Assembly (NCBI GenBank): GCA_003281505.1
Contig: QCBU01000011.1
Location: 1 to 53,054, forward strand
Direction of reading: 5' to 3'
Origin: Prochlorococcus sp. AG-347-J14
GTDB taxonomy: Bacteria > Cyanobacteriota > Cyanobacteriia > PCC-6307 > Cyanobiaceae
Length of the DNA stretch: 53,054 nucleotides
The notes under the pieces were generated by a model. It saw only the letters and a program-made list of their open reading frames with translations. It was not told the DNA's origin and made no database searches. The position numbers and the translations under genes were made by a program. This document shows, piece by piece, positions 1 through 10,173 of the stretch. Within the stretch, counting starts at the first letter, position 1; every line of letters begins with the position of its first letter.

Positions 1-543
<543 letters not shown>

Positions 544-552
544 TATACAATA

Positions 553-1632
553 ATGAATGTTTTAACTTCAATAACAGTACTTGGATTTCTCATATTTTTT
601 CATGAGATGGGGCATTTTCTTGCGGCAATCCTACAAGGTATTTATGTTGATGGATTTTCGATTGGCTTTGGACCCTCAATAATCCAAAAAAAATTTAAAG
701 ATATCACTTACTCCTTCAGAGCCTTTCCTCTTGGAGGCTTTGTATCCTTTCCTGATGAAGAACTAAATAATATTGATCCTAAAGATCCAAATCTTTTAAA
801 AAATAGGCCAATAATTCAAAGAGTAATTGTTATCTCTGCTGGGGTAATAGCTAATTTAATACTTGCTTACACAATTTTAATTATAAATGTAACTACTGTT
901 GGGATACCATTTGATCCTGAACCAGGTATTTTAGTTTTGGCAACTCAACCTGAAAAAGCTGCTTCACTTGCTGGCTTAGAAGCTGGAGATAAAATATTAG
1001 AGATTGAGACTAATATTTTGGGTGTTGGTGATGAAGCTGTTTCCACTTTAGTTAAAGAGATTCAAAATTCATCAGATGAACCAATTTCAATAAAAATTGA
1101 AAGAAAAGGGATTTTTAAAGATCTAACTTTGATCCCAATAAATGTTGAAGGGAAAGGAACAATAGGTGCTCAATTACAACCAAATATAAGAAAAGAAACA
1201 AAAAAAACAAACAACGTTTTCGAACTTTTTAAATATACCAATAATGAGTTTTCTTCACTTTTAGTTAAAACAATTCAAGGTTATAAAGGACTAATAACAA
1301 ATTTTTCCTCAACAGCTCAACAATTAAGTGGGCCAGTCAAAATCGTTGAAATTGGTGCTCAATTATCACAACAAGGAGGAACAGGGATATTACTATTTGC
1401 AGCTTTAATTTCAATTAATTTAGCAGTTCTTAATTCTTTACCTTTGCCATTGTTAGATGGAGGACAACTTGTTTTTACTTTAATTGAAGGGTTTAGGGGA
1501 AAACCTGTCCCAATTAAGGTGCAAATGGTTGTTACTCAGTCCAGTTTTTTTCTTTTAGTTGGTCTAAGCGTTCTGCTTATCATAAGAGACACTAGTCAAC
1601 TATTAATCGTACAAAGATTATTAAACCAATAA
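553..1632 (+). CDS. rseP: RIP metalloprotease, RseP/site-2 protease family
   Basis: Intramembrane zinc metalloprotease that cuts membrane-bound substrates such as anti-sigma factors. The 359-residue length is usual for the family. The zinc motif HEMGH lies at residues 17-21 inside the first hydrophobic segment. A PDZ domain occupies roughly residues 120-205. The second metal motif LDGG lies at 301-304 in a C-terminal membrane segment, with D302 as the expected third ligand, and one more hydrophobic segment closes the protein. It sits 9 bases after serS and 62 bases before rpsN, probably in one transcription unit with serS. The native substrate cannot be told from the sequence. Confidence 0.95.
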   Translation: MNVLTSITVLGFLIFFHEMGHFLAAILQGIYVDGFSIGFGPSIIQKKFKDITYSFRAFPLGGFVSFPDEELNNIDPKDPNLLKNRPIIQRVIVISAGVIANLILAYTILIINVTTVGIPFDPEPGILVLATQPEKAASLAGLEAGDKILEIETNILGVGDEAVSTLVKEIQNSSDEPISIKIERKGIFKDLTLIPINVEGKGTIGAQLQPNIRKETKKTNNVFELFKYTNNEFSSLLVKTIQGYKGLITNFSSTAQQLSGPVKIVEIGAQLSQQGGTGILLFAALISINLAVLNSLPLPLLDGGQLVFTLIEGFRGKPVPIKVQMVVTQSSFFLLVGLSVLLIIRDTSQLLIVQRLLNQ

Positions 1633-1640
1633 ATAAAATC

Positions 1641-1668
1641 TTAAAACTGATCTCCAAGCTGTTATTAT
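1641..1668 (+). promoter_or_regulatory. Possible promoter of rpsN
   Basis: A TATTAT hexamer at 1663-1668 lies 26 bases before the rpsN ATG, with a weak TTAAAA at 1641-1646 sixteen bases further up. The -10 box resembles the sigma-70 consensus, but such hexamers are common in DNA this AT-rich. Confidence 0.3.
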
Positions 1669-1694
1669 ATTAATTACCTTTTAGATTATATTCA

Positions 1695-1997
1695 ATGGCC
1701 AAAAAGTCCATGATTGCAAGAGAAGTTAAACGCAAAAAACTTGTGAAGAAATATGCCGCAAGAAGAAAATCATTATTAGAAGAATTTAACGCGGCAAAAG
1801 ATCCAATGGAAAGATTAGAAATTCATAGAAAGATTCAAGGTCTGCCAAGAAACTCTGCACCAAATAGAGTCAGAAATAGGTGTTGGGCAACTGGTAAACC
1901 TAGAGGAGTCTACAGAGATTTTGGTCTTTGCAGAAATCAGTTAAGGCAAAGAGCTCATAATGGTGAACTTCCTGGGGTAGTTAAATCAAGTTGGTAG
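1695..1997 (+). CDS. rpsN: 30S ribosomal protein S14
   Basis: Small-subunit ribosomal protein located in the head of the 30S particle. It is 100 residues long, basic, starts [16 protein letters not shown] and ends with the S14 signature region around [20 protein letters not shown]. It has only two cysteines and no four-cysteine knuckle, so it is the long zinc-free type found in cyanobacteria and plastids. It lies alone between the protease gene and pnp with 62 and 174 base gaps and probably has its own promoter. Identification is secure. Confidence 0.97.
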   Translation: MAKKSMIAREVKRKKLVKKYAARRKSLLEEFNAAKDPMERLEIHRKIQGLPRNSAPNRVRNRCWATGKPRGVYRDFGLCRNQLRQRAHNGELPGVVKSSW

Positions 1998-2171
1998 AAT
2001 AATTTAACTTCTTTAATTTTGTTCAATAATTTTTTTTATAAAATATCTTCCAAAGAAATTAATATTTATTTTTAAGACTTTTTAAAAAATTTATAGCTTA
2101 TCTAAATAATTTCCTCAATATGTCCCTATAAAATGTAAGAATAAATTATGTATAGATTTATAATTTAAAAA
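1998..2171 (+). other. Gap between rpsN and pnp; pnp leader
   Basis: This 174-base AT-rich gap probably holds the end of the rpsN transcript and the pnp promoter and leader. TATAAAAT at 2127-2134 could serve as a -10 box and would give a leader of about 30 bases. TATAAT at 2159-2164 is too close to the GTG start for a normal leader. No convincing GC-containing terminator hairpin is visible. Confidence 0.3.
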
Positions 2172-4337
2172 GTGGAAGGACAAAATAAGTCGATCACGTT
2201 TGACGGACGAGAGATACGACTAACTACAGGACTATATGCTCCTCAAGCAAATGGATCAGTAATGATTGAGTGTGGTGACACTTCTCTTTTGGTTACAGCT
2301 ACAAAAACTACAAAAAAAGATGTTTCAGACTTTCTGCCTCTGATATGTGACTACGAGGAGAAATTATATGCTGCAGGAAGAATTCCAGGTGGTTTCATGA
2401 GGAGAGAAGGTCGCCCTCCAGAAAGAGCCACTTTAATTGCAAGATTGATTGATAGGCCAATGAGGCCACTTTTCCCTTCATGGATGAGAGACGAGATACA
2501 AATAGTTGCCTCTTGCCTTTCTCTAGATGAAAGAGTTCCAGCAGATGTTTTGGCGGTTACTGGGGCATCATTAGCCACTTTACTTGGTGAGATCCCATTT
2601 TATGGGCCAATGGCTGCCGTCAGAGTTGGTCTTATAGGGGATGATTTCATCTTAAATCCAAGCTATAGAGAAATAGAGAAGGGAGATTTAGACATTGTTG
2701 TTGCAGGTTCACCTGACGGCATTGTCATGATCGAGGCAGGTGCCAACCAATTATCAGAGCAAGATACTATCGAAGCTATAGATTTTGGTTATGAAGCAGT
2801 TACCGAGCTTATTAAATCTCAAGAAGATCTACTAAAAGATTTGGGAATAAAACAGATTAAACCATCAGAGCCTGAAGAAGATAAAACATTTCCCTCTTAT
2901 TTAGAGAAAAATTGTACAAAACCTATTGAGTTGGTTTTAAAGAAATTTGAACTTTCCAAAGAGGAGAGAGATCTTGAACTAGAAAAAATAAAAGTTGAGA
3001 CGCAAGGAAAAATTGAATCTTTGAAGGATGACAACCAATTAAAAGTTCTTCTTTCAGAAAATGATAAGTTATTCAGCTCCGACTTTAAAAAACTTACAAA
3101 GAAATTAATGCGATCACAAATCATTAATGATAACAAAAGAGTTGATGGAAGAGATTTAGACGAAGTTAGAAAAATATCAGCTTCTGCAGGAATTCTTCCA
3201 AAAAGAGTTCACGGTTCTGCATTATTTCAAAGAGGTTTAACACAAGTTTTATCTACTACCACTTTAGGAACGCCAAGTGATGCTCAAGAAATGGATGACC
3301 TGAATCCAAGCACTGAAAAAACTTACTTACATCATTATAATTTCCCTCCTTATTCAGTAGGAGAAACAAGACCAATGAGGACCCCTGGTAGAAGAGAAAT
3401 TGGCCATGGAGCATTAGCTGAGAGAGCAATAATCCCTGTATTGCCGGGAAAAGAAACATTTCCTTATGTATTAAGAGTAGTTAGCGAAGTTTTAAGTTCT
3501 AACGGTTCAACTTCAATGGGGTCTGTATGTGGAAGTACGCTTTCATTATTAGATGCTGGGGTTCCTTTAAAAGCTCCTGTAAGTGGCACTGCCATGGGTC
3601 TTATCAAGGAAGGGAAAGAAGTAAGAATACTTACAGATATTCAAGGCATTGAGGACTTTCTTGGAGACATGGACTTTAAAGTTGCTGGGACTGATAAGGG
3701 AATAACTGCATTACAAATGGATATGAAAATTACAGGTTTGCCTGTATCTATTATTTCTGATGCAATTAAAAAAGCACGTCCGGCAAGATTACATATCTTA
3801 GAAAAAATGCAAGAGGCGATCGATAAGCCTCAAGAATCCCTTTCTCCTCATGCTCCTCGACTTTTAAGCTTTAGAATTGATCCTGAGCTTATAGGAACAG
3901 TTATTGGACCTGGCGGCAGAACTATCAAAGGAATTACTGAAAGAACTAACACAAAAATAGATATAGAAGATGGAGGAATTGTAACTATTGCTTCTCACGA
4001 TGGAGCTGCTGCAGAAGAAGCCCAAAAAATAATAGAAGGATTAACACGCAAGGTTCATGAGGGCGAGATCTTCTCTGGAGTGGTTACTAGAATAATACCC
4101 ATTGGTGCTTTTGTAGAAATCTTGCCTGGCAAAGAAGGGATGGTTCACATTTCTCAATTATCAGAAGCAAGGGTTGAGAGGGTCGAAGATGTAGTAAGGC
4201 AAGGAGATGAAGTAACCGTAAGAGTTAGAGAGATTGATAGCAGAGGCAGAATTAATCTTACTTTGAGAGGCGTAGGGCAAAATAGTGGAATGTCTTATCC
4301 AGATCCAACTCCCACTCCAGTTGCTCCACTTAATTAA
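2172..4337 (+). CDS. pnp: Polyribonucleotide nucleotidyltransferase (PNPase)
   Basis: Phosphorolytic 3'-5' exoribonuclease that trims and decays RNA and can add tails. The 721 residues hold two RNase PH domains joined by a helical linker (about residues 215-310), then a KH domain with its GPGG loop near residues 578-581, and an S1 domain (about 628-697) that opens [11 protein letters not shown]. The start is GTG at 2172, chosen because the resulting N-terminus [17 protein letters not shown] matches the typical cyanobacterial PNPase start. Its 3' end meets cysQ on the other strand with a 3-base gap. Identification is very secure. Confidence 0.97.
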   Translation: MEGQNKSITFDGREIRLTTGLYAPQANGSVMIECGDTSLLVTATKTTKKDVSDFLPLICDYEEKLYAAGRIPGGFMRREGRPPERATLIARLIDRPMRPLFPSWMRDEIQIVASCLSLDERVPADVLAVTGASLATLLGEIPFYGPMAAVRVGLIGDDFILNPSYREIEKGDLDIVVAGSPDGIVMIEAGANQLSEQDTIEAIDFGYEAVTELIKSQEDLLKDLGIKQIKPSEPEEDKTFPSYLEKNCTKPIELVLKKFELSKEERDLELEKIKVETQGKIESLKDDNQLKVLLSENDKLFSSDFKKLTKKLMRSQIINDNKRVDGRDLDEVRKISASAGILPKRVHGSALFQRGLTQVLSTTTLGTPSDAQEMDDLNPSTEKTYLHHYNFPPYSVGETRPMRTPGRREIGHGALAERAIIPVLPGKETFPYVLRVVSEVLSSNGSTSMGSVCGSTLSLLDAGVPLKAPVSGTAMGLIKEGKEVRILTDIQGIEDFLGDMDFKVAGTDKGITALQMDMKITGLPVSIISDAIKKARPARLHILEKMQEAIDKPQESLSPHAPRLLSFRIDPELIGTVIGPGGRTIKGITERTNTKIDIEDGGIVTIASHDGAAAEEAQKIIEGLTRKVHEGEIFSGVVTRIIPIGAFVEILPGKEGMVHISQLSEARVERVEDVVRQGDEVTVRVREIDSRGRINLTLRGVGQNSGMSYPDPTPTPVAPLN

Positions 4338-4340
4338 AAA

Positions 4341-5243
4341 TTAGAGGGGATAAATTCCATTCTCCTCAATAATTTTCTTTATTTCTAAACAAATACTCTC
4401 TTGAGAGTTCTTATCATTTGTTGCTACTATAATTCCTCCATGTTCGAAACGATTTTGTCCATAGGTTAATTCTTCGTTATCTAAATTTGTAATTGCACCG
4501 CCAGCTGCCCTCAAAATAGATTCAGGTGCTGCAAAATCCCAATCTTTTGGAGCACTTTTCCCTGGTAAACTTAAGCATATATAAATATCACTATCTCCCC
4601 TAACTATAGATGCTAATTTGCAGCCAATGCTTCCCATGATTTCGACTTTGTTGAAATTAATTCTCTTAATTAAATTTTGTAAAATTTCATTTCCATGATT
4701 TTTACTTGTAACTAAAGTCATTTCTTGAAGATTTTTTCTCTTTAAAACAATTGGTTTATATTTTGATCCGTCTCTTTTTTCACACCAAGTTTTTTCTCCA
4801 TCAGTGATCCATAATTGATTTTTTTCTGGAATCAAAACAAACCCAATATATGGCCTTTGCTTAAAGTTCAATGCTAAATGCATTGCATAGTTGCCCGTTC
4901 CTTGGATAAAATCTTTCGTTCCATCAAGAGGATCAAGAACCCAGGTCCAATCCGACTTAACATCAAAAATTTCTGAAGAAATTTTTACATTTTCTTCACT
5001 CAAAATATCCCAATTAATATTTTTATATTTTTCATTTATTCTATTAATGATTATTTCATTAACTTTTAAATCAGCCAAAGTAACAGGATCGTCTTCATTA
5101 TTATTTTTAAGTATATTTTTTTTATAATCTGGGTTTTCAAACAATTTAGAGTAATAAAGCAAAATATCTGCTGCTTGCCAGCTGATAATTCTTATATCAT
5201 CGATAAGATTATTAATATCCACTCCAGAAGGTAATTTAATCAT
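4341..5243 (-). CDS. cysQ: 3'(2'),5'-bisphosphate nucleotidase, CysQ-type
   Basis: Inositol-monophosphatase-superfamily phosphatase expected to turn 3'-phosphoadenosine 5'-phosphate into AMP, clearing a by-product of sulfate assimilation. The 300 residues carry the metal-binding set: DPVTLAD at about 52-58, LSEEN at 81-85, and DPLDGTKDF starting at 104, plus the C-terminal WDFAAPESILRAAGG that closes the site. The start codon is only 3 bases from the oppositely oriented rsmI start, so the promoter must lie within rsmI coding sequence. A close paralogue such as fructose-bisphosphatase/IMPase is less likely. Confidence 0.88.
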   Translation of the reverse strand: MIKLPSGVDINNLIDDIRIISWQAADILLYYSKLFENPDYKKNILKNNNEDDPVTLADLKVNEIIINRINEKYKNINWDILSEENVKISSEIFDVKSDWTWVLDPLDGTKDFIQGTGNYAMHLALNFKQRPYIGFVLIPEKNQLWITDGEKTWCEKRDGSKYKPIVLKRKNLQEMTLVTSKNHGNEILQNLIKRINFNKVEIMGSIGCKLASIVRGDSDIYICLSLPGKSAPKDWDFAAPESILRAAGGAITNLDNEELTYGQNRFEHGGIIVATNDKNSQESICLEIKKIIEENGIYPL

Positions 5244-5246
5244 TCA

Positions 5247-6107
5247 ATGCATAATAATTCCTTATTATCCCACAGAAAAGAGGAACCAGAAAACGGTATT
5301 TTATATTTAGTTGGTACTCCAATTGGAAATTTAAATGATATATCGCAAAGAGCAATAAATATTCTTAAAAATGTTTCTTTAGTTGCTTGTGAGGACACAA
5401 GACAAACAAAAAAAATAATGAACAAGTTCAATATTTCAAATAAACTTATAAGTTTTAACAAACACAATTCTTTAATCAAGATCCCAAAAATATTAAAAGA
5501 TCTCAAAGAAGGAAAATCAATAGCAATTGTCAGTGATTCTGGAATGCCAGGAATTTGCGATCCAGGGGAAGATATTGCAAGAAGCGTAAAATCTGAGGGT
5601 ATTGATATTATTTGTATTCCTGGAGCATGTGCTGCGATAACAGCACTCGTTTCAAGTGGTCTACCCTCTTCTAGTTTTGTATTTGAGGGCTTTCTCCCTA
5701 AAAAGCAAGTTTACAGGGAAAAAATTCTTTTAGAGATAAGTAAGAATGAAAAAACAACTATAATTTATGAATCTCCTAAGAGACTCAGAAAATTATTAAA
5801 AGAATTATTTGACTTTTGTGGAGGTAATCGAGAAATAATGGTGGCAAGAGAATTAACAAAAAAATTTGAAGAACATGTTGGTAATAATATTAATGAAGTT
5901 ATAGAATTCTTCAAAGATAAAGATATTATTGGCGAAATAACAATTGTTGTAAAAGGTATAAAAAAAAGAGATTTCAATCCTGATAAATTTACTATAAAAA
6001 AAGATCTTAATGATTTAATAAATGCTGGCCTTAGTTTATCTGAAGCTTCTAAATACTTGGCTAAAAGAAACGGTTTAAAAAAAAGCGAAGTTTATAATAT
6101 GATTTAA
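5247..6107 (+). CDS. rsmI: 16S rRNA (cytidine1402-2'-O)-methyltransferase
   Basis: SAM-dependent tetrapyrrole-methylase-fold enzyme that 2'-O-methylates C1402 in the ribosomal decoding centre. The 286-residue length is normal. Family motifs are YLVGTPIGNLNDIS starting near residue 20, ACEDTRQTKK, and SDSGMPGICDPGED in the middle. The ATG at 5247 gives an 18-residue lead before the conserved strand; a later start is possible but no better one is seen. It is divergent from cysQ with 3 bases between start codons, and 24 bases upstream of the small membrane protein gene. Confidence 0.95.
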   Translation: MHNNSLLSHRKEEPENGILYLVGTPIGNLNDISQRAINILKNVSLVACEDTRQTKKIMNKFNISNKLISFNKHNSLIKIPKILKDLKEGKSIAIVSDSGMPGICDPGEDIARSVKSEGIDIICIPGACAAITALVSSGLPSSSFVFEGFLPKKQVYREKILLEISKNEKTTIIYESPKRLRKLLKELFDFCGGNREIMVARELTKKFEEHVGNNINEVIEFFKDKDIIGEITIVVKGIKKRDFNPDKFTIKKDLNDLINAGLSLSEASKYLAKRNGLKKSEVYNMI

Positions 6108-6131
6108 AATTTAAATAAACTATTTATTTAT

Positions 6132-6344
6132 ATGAGCTTATTTATTAAAAAATTATTATTCACAGCAATTTTCAATTCTTGTTTATTTGCGCTTTTATTT
6201 ATTGGGATACAAAATAGTTCAAACAAAAGCAAAGTAAATTTGTTTACTAGCGAATCTATTGAACTCCCAATAAGTTTTCTAGTGGGCTCTAGTTTTATAT
6301 TAGGTTCTATTTTTGGAAGCTTTTTTGTTTTCAATAATGAATAA
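6132..6344 (+). CDS. Small LapA-domain (DUF1049-like) membrane protein
   Basis: A 70-residue protein with two hydrophobic segments, about residues 7-26 and 46-66. Between them is the short polar stretch QNSSNKSKVNLFTSESIEL, followed by PISFLVGSSFILGSIFGSFF. This layout (helix, N/V-rich link, small-residue helix with glycines) is that of the LapA/DUF1049 family, which in Proteobacteria is linked to envelope and LPS assembly. It follows rsmI by 24 bases and converges on the downstream helix-turn-helix gene. The family call is moderate and the function in cyanobacteria is unknown. Confidence 0.6.
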   Translation: MSLFIKKLLFTAIFNSCLFALLFIGIQNSSNKSKVNLFTSESIELPISFLVGSSFILGSIFGSFFVFNNE

Positions 6345-6351
6345 AAAGAGC

Positions 6352-7035
6352 TTAAAGAGCTATTAAATTTTCAGCGCAAACGATTCTTGAAATTCCTTTA
6401 TCAATAAGAATAGGTGCCGCAATTCTGAATACATCAGTATTAGGAACTTTAAGTACCTTTTGCTCTTTATTACAAGATCTTTTTGCAAGATTTATATCAA
6501 AGAATATTTCTATAGTTTTTCTATTCAAATCATCTTGAGGTAAGAATTCCCATTCTGGAAAATCTTTTAATAGTTTTATTTCTAACTCAATTTTCTTATC
6601 TACAATCATATACACAACCTTAGGAAAATCTACTTCTGATAAAGGAATTGAACTGACTTCTTTTCGAGTTGAATTATCCATCTCATAGTCTATTGGAGCA
6701 ATTTCAAGAAAAGAATCAATAGGTGCAAAATTTGAATTAGCTATATTTTCATTTAAAATATTAGGGTCATTAGAATCATTTTTAAATTCTTCATTATCAA
6801 AATTTGTTTCTTTAAAGTCATTATTTTGCTTTTTATAAATTTTAGATTTCTCTTTAAAGGGTTTACTTTTATTTAATAACTCCTTATATTCAAATTCTCC
6901 AAGACTTTTTTTCAGATTTCTAGTAATAGTTGCATGAGTACAATTATGTTTTTGCGACAAGTCATTAATAGCTGTTCCAGATTTAAAACTTTTTAATATT
7001 TCTTCTTTTTGTTTTTCAGTAAGTCTTTTGGTCAA
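6352..7035 (-). CDS. Conserved hypothetical protein with N-terminal helix-turn-helix
   Basis: A 227-residue protein. Residues about 5-45 form a Hin/transposase-like helix-turn-helix with the turn around AINDLSQKHNCTHATITRN. Residues about 50-110 are a polar, N/K/E-rich linker of low complexity. The C-terminal half looks folded and contains a Pro/Val-rich strand set and RRSCNKEQ-like positive residues; I do not recognise it. The start is TTG at 7035, the only ATG/GTG/TTG that precedes the conserved HTH without running far upstream. No recombinase catalytic domain is present, so this is not an invertase or transposase. It could be a DNA-binding regulator; its place beside the tRNA and island edge is notable. 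Confidence 0.6.
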   Translation of the reverse strand: MTKRLTEKQKEEILKSFKSGTAINDLSQKHNCTHATITRNLKKSLGEFEYKELLNKSKPFKEKSKIYKKQNNDFKETNFDNEEFKNDSNDPNILNENIANSNFAPIDSFLEIAPIDYEMDNSTRKEVSSIPLSEVDFPKVVYMIVDKKIELEIKLLKDFPEWEFLPQDDLNRKTIEIFFDINLAKRSCNKEQKVLKVPNTDVFRIAAPILIDKGISRIVCAENLIAL

Positions 7036-7134
7036 AATTAAAATTAGTTTATTATTTAATTTTATGTGATTTCTTATTGAAAGAGAATATAAAGAAAAAG
7101 ATATTTACTTAATCATAAAAAGAATATAATTAGA

Positions 7135-7164
7135 TTGTTTTAGGATTGTAGCGTCGGATATAAT
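7135..7164 (+). promoter_or_regulatory. Promoter of tRNA-Arg
   Basis: A perfect TATAAT at 7159-7164 lies 8 bases before the first base of the tRNA. TTGTTT at 7135-7140 with an 18-base spacer can be the -35 box. This spacing would start transcription almost at the mature 5' end. Confidence 0.65.
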
Positions 7165-7172
7165 AAAAAAAT

Positions 7173-7246
<74 letters not shown>

Positions 7247-7315
7247 TATCAAATCTCTTGAAAAGTATTTTTCAATCTTCAAGTTAACCCCTAAATGTGG
7301 GCAAAGAGTTCATAA

Positions 7316-8596
7316 ATGATTAAATATTATTGGAATAAACTAAATATTAATTATTCTGAAAATATTTTTTACATAGGTATTTTTTTTATTCCTTCAGCCT
7401 TTGTTGTTTCAGTAATTTTTTTGCTTTTAGCTTCAATATTTAAATTAGTTGAAGATCAAAAATTTTTCCTTAAAGACAAACTTAATAATTTATTTTTAAT
7501 AAGCGGATTATTAATGATTATTAGTTGCATAGTACATTCATTAAAGGTGTATAATCCACAACTTAATACTTGGTCTCCATATTTATCTTGGGTAGGATTA
7601 GCAAATTGGGTTCCTTTTTATATTTTTTCATGGGGATTTGAACCATATTTATCTAATCTTGAGCGAAGAAAAAAAAGCACCTTAATGTTACTGGCTGGTT
7701 CAATACCCGTTATATTTTCTTGCATTGGACAAGCTTTCTTTAACTTTCATGGCCCTTTTACTACATTAAATAGACTAATTATTTGGTATTCAAGGCCTCT
7801 TGATGGAGATTTTTTTGGAGCAACAGGACTATTCAATAACCCAAATATTACTGGCGCATGGCTTAATATTATTTGGCCTGTATCGTTAGCATTTTATATT
7901 AATCAAGAATCAAAATTAAAAAAATATATCTCTTATACCCTAATAATACTAATATCACTCTGCATTGTTTTGACAAATTCAAGAGCTGCTTGGGCTGGTT
8001 TGTTTATAAGTTCTCTAATGTTTTTTGGGCTCAAGTCTTTGAAATGGTTATTACTAATATTTATTTCAGTATTTTCTTTGATCATATTCTCCATTTCATT
8101 CAGTAGATTTAATATATTGCCATATGAGTTAGTAAACAAGTTTTCTGATTTTCAATATTTAGATAGGCTGGACATCTGGAATAGGTCTATACAGATAATT
8201 CTCCAAAATCCCTTCTTTGGGAATGGCGGCTCGTCTTTTAGTGAACTATATCAAGGACTAACTGGCTTATATAAAAATCATTCTCATAATATTGCACTTG
8301 AATTAATGATAAATTATGGAGTTCCAGCAGCTCTATTCACATTAATACCAATTTTATTTCTTCTACTAAGATCATTGCAAACAGCATTAGAAATTAAGTC
8401 ATTAAAAATCCTTTTGTTTGACAAATCATTAATCATAGGGTTTTTTATCATTGTATTAATGCACATGGCCGATATCCAATACTTTGATGGCAGAATAAGC
8501 ATAACTTTTTGGATATTAATTGCTGCCATTAAAAATATAGTATTAAATAACGACCAGAAATTAGTAGATCTTGAGAATGACTCTAAAAAAATATAG
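7316..8596 (+). CDS. O-antigen polymerase/ligase-like membrane protein (Wzy/WaaL superfamily)
   Basis: A 426-residue integral membrane protein with about ten to twelve hydrophobic segments. A large periplasmic-type loop ends in the family motif around HSHNIALELMINYG near residue 323, preceded by GNGGSSFSELYQG. This is the RfaL/Wzy_C signature. Such proteins either polymerise lipid-linked repeat units (Wzy) or ligate finished glycan to lipid A (WaaL) or protein; the two cannot be told apart from sequence. It is the first gene after tRNA-Arg and converges on the GDP-mannose gene with a 20-base gap. A second family member is at the right edge of the window. Confidence 0.8.
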   Translation: MIKYYWNKLNINYSENIFYIGIFFIPSAFVVSVIFLLLASIFKLVEDQKFFLKDKLNNLFLISGLLMIISCIVHSLKVYNPQLNTWSPYLSWVGLANWVPFYIFSWGFEPYLSNLERRKKSTLMLLAGSIPVIFSCIGQAFFNFHGPFTTLNRLIIWYSRPLDGDFFGATGLFNNPNITGAWLNIIWPVSLAFYINQESKLKKYISYTLIILISLCIVLTNSRAAWAGLFISSLMFFGLKSLKWLLLIFISVFSLIIFSISFSRFNILPYELVNKFSDFQYLDRLDIWNRSIQIILQNPFFGNGGSSFSELYQGLTGLYKNHSHNIALELMINYGVPAALFTLIPILFLLLRSLQTALEIKSLKILLFDKSLIIGFFIIVLMHMADIQYFDGRISITFWILIAAIKNIVLNNDQKLVDLENDSKKI

Positions 8597-8616
8597 TTCT
8601 TTTAGATATATCACTA

Positions 8617-10056
8617 TTAATTCGCTCGCCCATATTTATCTTCAAATCTAACAATATCATCCTCCCTAAGATATGCGCCACTTTGAACTTCGATGAGAAT
8701 TAGGGGAATCTTTCCAGGATTACTTAATCGATGGCTAGATCCAAGAGGTATATAAATACTTTTATTTTCCCAAACAATAAACTTTTCTTTATCAATTTCT
8801 ACTTCTGCAGTCCCTGAAACTACAATCCAATGCTCAGTTCTGTGATGGTGCATTTGGAGAGATAAAGAAGCACCTGGCTTAACTTCAATTCTTTTTACCT
8901 GCCATCTATATCCTTCAACAACAGAGTCATAGTTACCCCAAGGTCTATACATTTTTCTATGTTTAATCCCTTCAGATTTTCCCTCTTTTTTTAAATCTTG
9001 TACTATATTTTTAACTTTTTGAATACTATCTTTTTTTGCTACTAAAACTGCATCATTAGTCTCAACAATGATCAAATCCTCCAATCCAATCCCCACTACT
9101 AAACGATTTTCACTTCTAAAGTAATTATTCTTAGAATCTAAGCATTTAATTTGTCCAATATTCACATTACCATCAGCATCTTTCTGTGAAATATCCCATA
9201 GCGAAGTCCAACTACCAACATCAGTCCAACCTGAATCAAGTGGGACCACTGCAGCAACCTTAGTTTTTTCCATTATTGCTACATCAATAGAAATATTTGG
9301 ACATTCTTTAAAAATTTTTTTATCTAAGCGTTTAAACTCTAAATCGATATTATTCTCGGCTAAGGCTTTCTTACAATAATTAATTATTTCTGGGGCAAAT
9401 TTATCCAATTCTTCAAGGACTTTACTAGCTTTAAACATAAATATTCCACTATTCCATAAGAAACGATCATCAGAAATAAATTTTTTAGCATTTTCTTTAT
9501 TAGGCTTTTCGATAAAATTAGAAACGTCTAAAGCATCGGAAGAATTATAGTCAATAGATTTGTCTGTTTGGATGTAACCATAGCCTGTCTCGGGAGAGGT
9601 AGGTAAAACCCCGAATGTCACTAGTCTGCCCTCTTCTGAAGCCTTCAGGGCAGTGTCAATTGCATCTTTAAACTTAAATTCATTATTTATATAGTGATCT
9701 GCAGCCAAAACTAGTAAATTAGGATCTTCCCCTTTACTAATAGCCTCCAATGCAGCAATTGCTATAGCTGGAGCAGTATTTCTTCCAAATGGTTCCAAAA
9801 TAATAGATTTTTCCTTAATTCCGATTTGCCTAATTTGTTCCGCGATAATAAAGCGATGCTCTTCATTACATATGAAAATTGGACTTTGAACTGATTTAAT
9901 TTGCGAAATTCTACTAAAAGTTTTTTGTAAAAGGGTATTACTATCATTTTGAATAAGAGATAAATATTGCTTGGGATATGATTCTCTTGACAAAGGCCAT
10001 AATCTGGTTCCAGTCCCCCCGCATAAAATAACTGGTACTATGTGTTTTGTATCCAT
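8617..10056 (-). CDS. manC: Mannose-1-phosphate guanylyltransferase / mannose-6-phosphate isomerase
   Basis: Bifunctional type II enzyme that makes GDP-mannose and also interconverts fructose-6-P and mannose-6-P. The 479-residue length fits the AlgA/XanB/ManC class. The pyrophosphorylase signature GGTGTRLWPLSRESYPKQ lies at residues 13-30. A C-terminal cupin holds the isomerase metal site, with QMHHHRTEHW around residues 401-407 and EDDIVRFEDKYGR at the end. No phosphomannomutase is in the window. It is the last gene of a long leftward block and lies upstream of nothing on its strand; GDP-mannose feeds the nearby 3,5-epimerase. Confidence 0.93.
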   Translation of the reverse strand: MDTKHIVPVILCGGTGTRLWPLSRESYPKQYLSLIQNDSNTLLQKTFSRISQIKSVQSPIFICNEEHRFIIAEQIRQIGIKEKSIILEPFGRNTAPAIAIAALEAISKGEDPNLLVLAADHYINNEFKFKDAIDTALKASEEGRLVTFGVLPTSPETGYGYIQTDKSIDYNSSDALDVSNFIEKPNKENAKKFISDDRFLWNSGIFMFKASKVLEELDKFAPEIINYCKKALAENNIDLEFKRLDKKIFKECPNISIDVAIMEKTKVAAVVPLDSGWTDVGSWTSLWDISQKDADGNVNIGQIKCLDSKNNYFRSENRLVVGIGLEDLIIVETNDAVLVAKKDSIQKVKNIVQDLKKEGKSEGIKHRKMYRPWGNYDSVVEGYRWQVKRIEVKPGASLSLQMHHHRTEHWIVVSGTAEVEIDKEKFIVWENKSIYIPLGSSHRLSNPGKIPLILIEVQSGAYLREDDIVRFEDKYGRAN

Positions 10057-10092
10057 TTAAAGGGAATTTCTTACTTTAAGTCCATATTTTTT

Positions 10093-10098
10093 ATAATA
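10093..10098 (-). promoter_or_regulatory. Possible -10 box of manC
   Basis: Read on the minus strand this is TATTAT, 36 bases before the manC ATG, in the 117-base gap upstream of the gene. No clear -35 box is visible. It suggests that manC can be transcribed separately from the epimerase genes before it. Confidence 0.3.
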
Positions 10099-10173
10099 AA
10101 CCATAAGGTAAATTAACTATATTTTTAACCAATAGCGTTAAAATAATTCATTTAAATATCATATAAAAAGACA

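Noticed and set aside
2351..3459. Three antisense frames inside pnp
   Set aside because: They are shadows of a strongly conserved gene and have no ribosome binding site or recognisable product.
6128..6334. Antisense frame over the LapA-like gene
   Set aside because: The plus-strand product has a clear two-helix membrane layout, while the antisense product is charged and featureless.
7258..7275. Hairpin TTGAAAA/TTTTCAA after tRNA-Arg as an intrinsic terminator
   Set aside because: The 7-bp stem has a single GC pair and no T-run follows; too weak to call.
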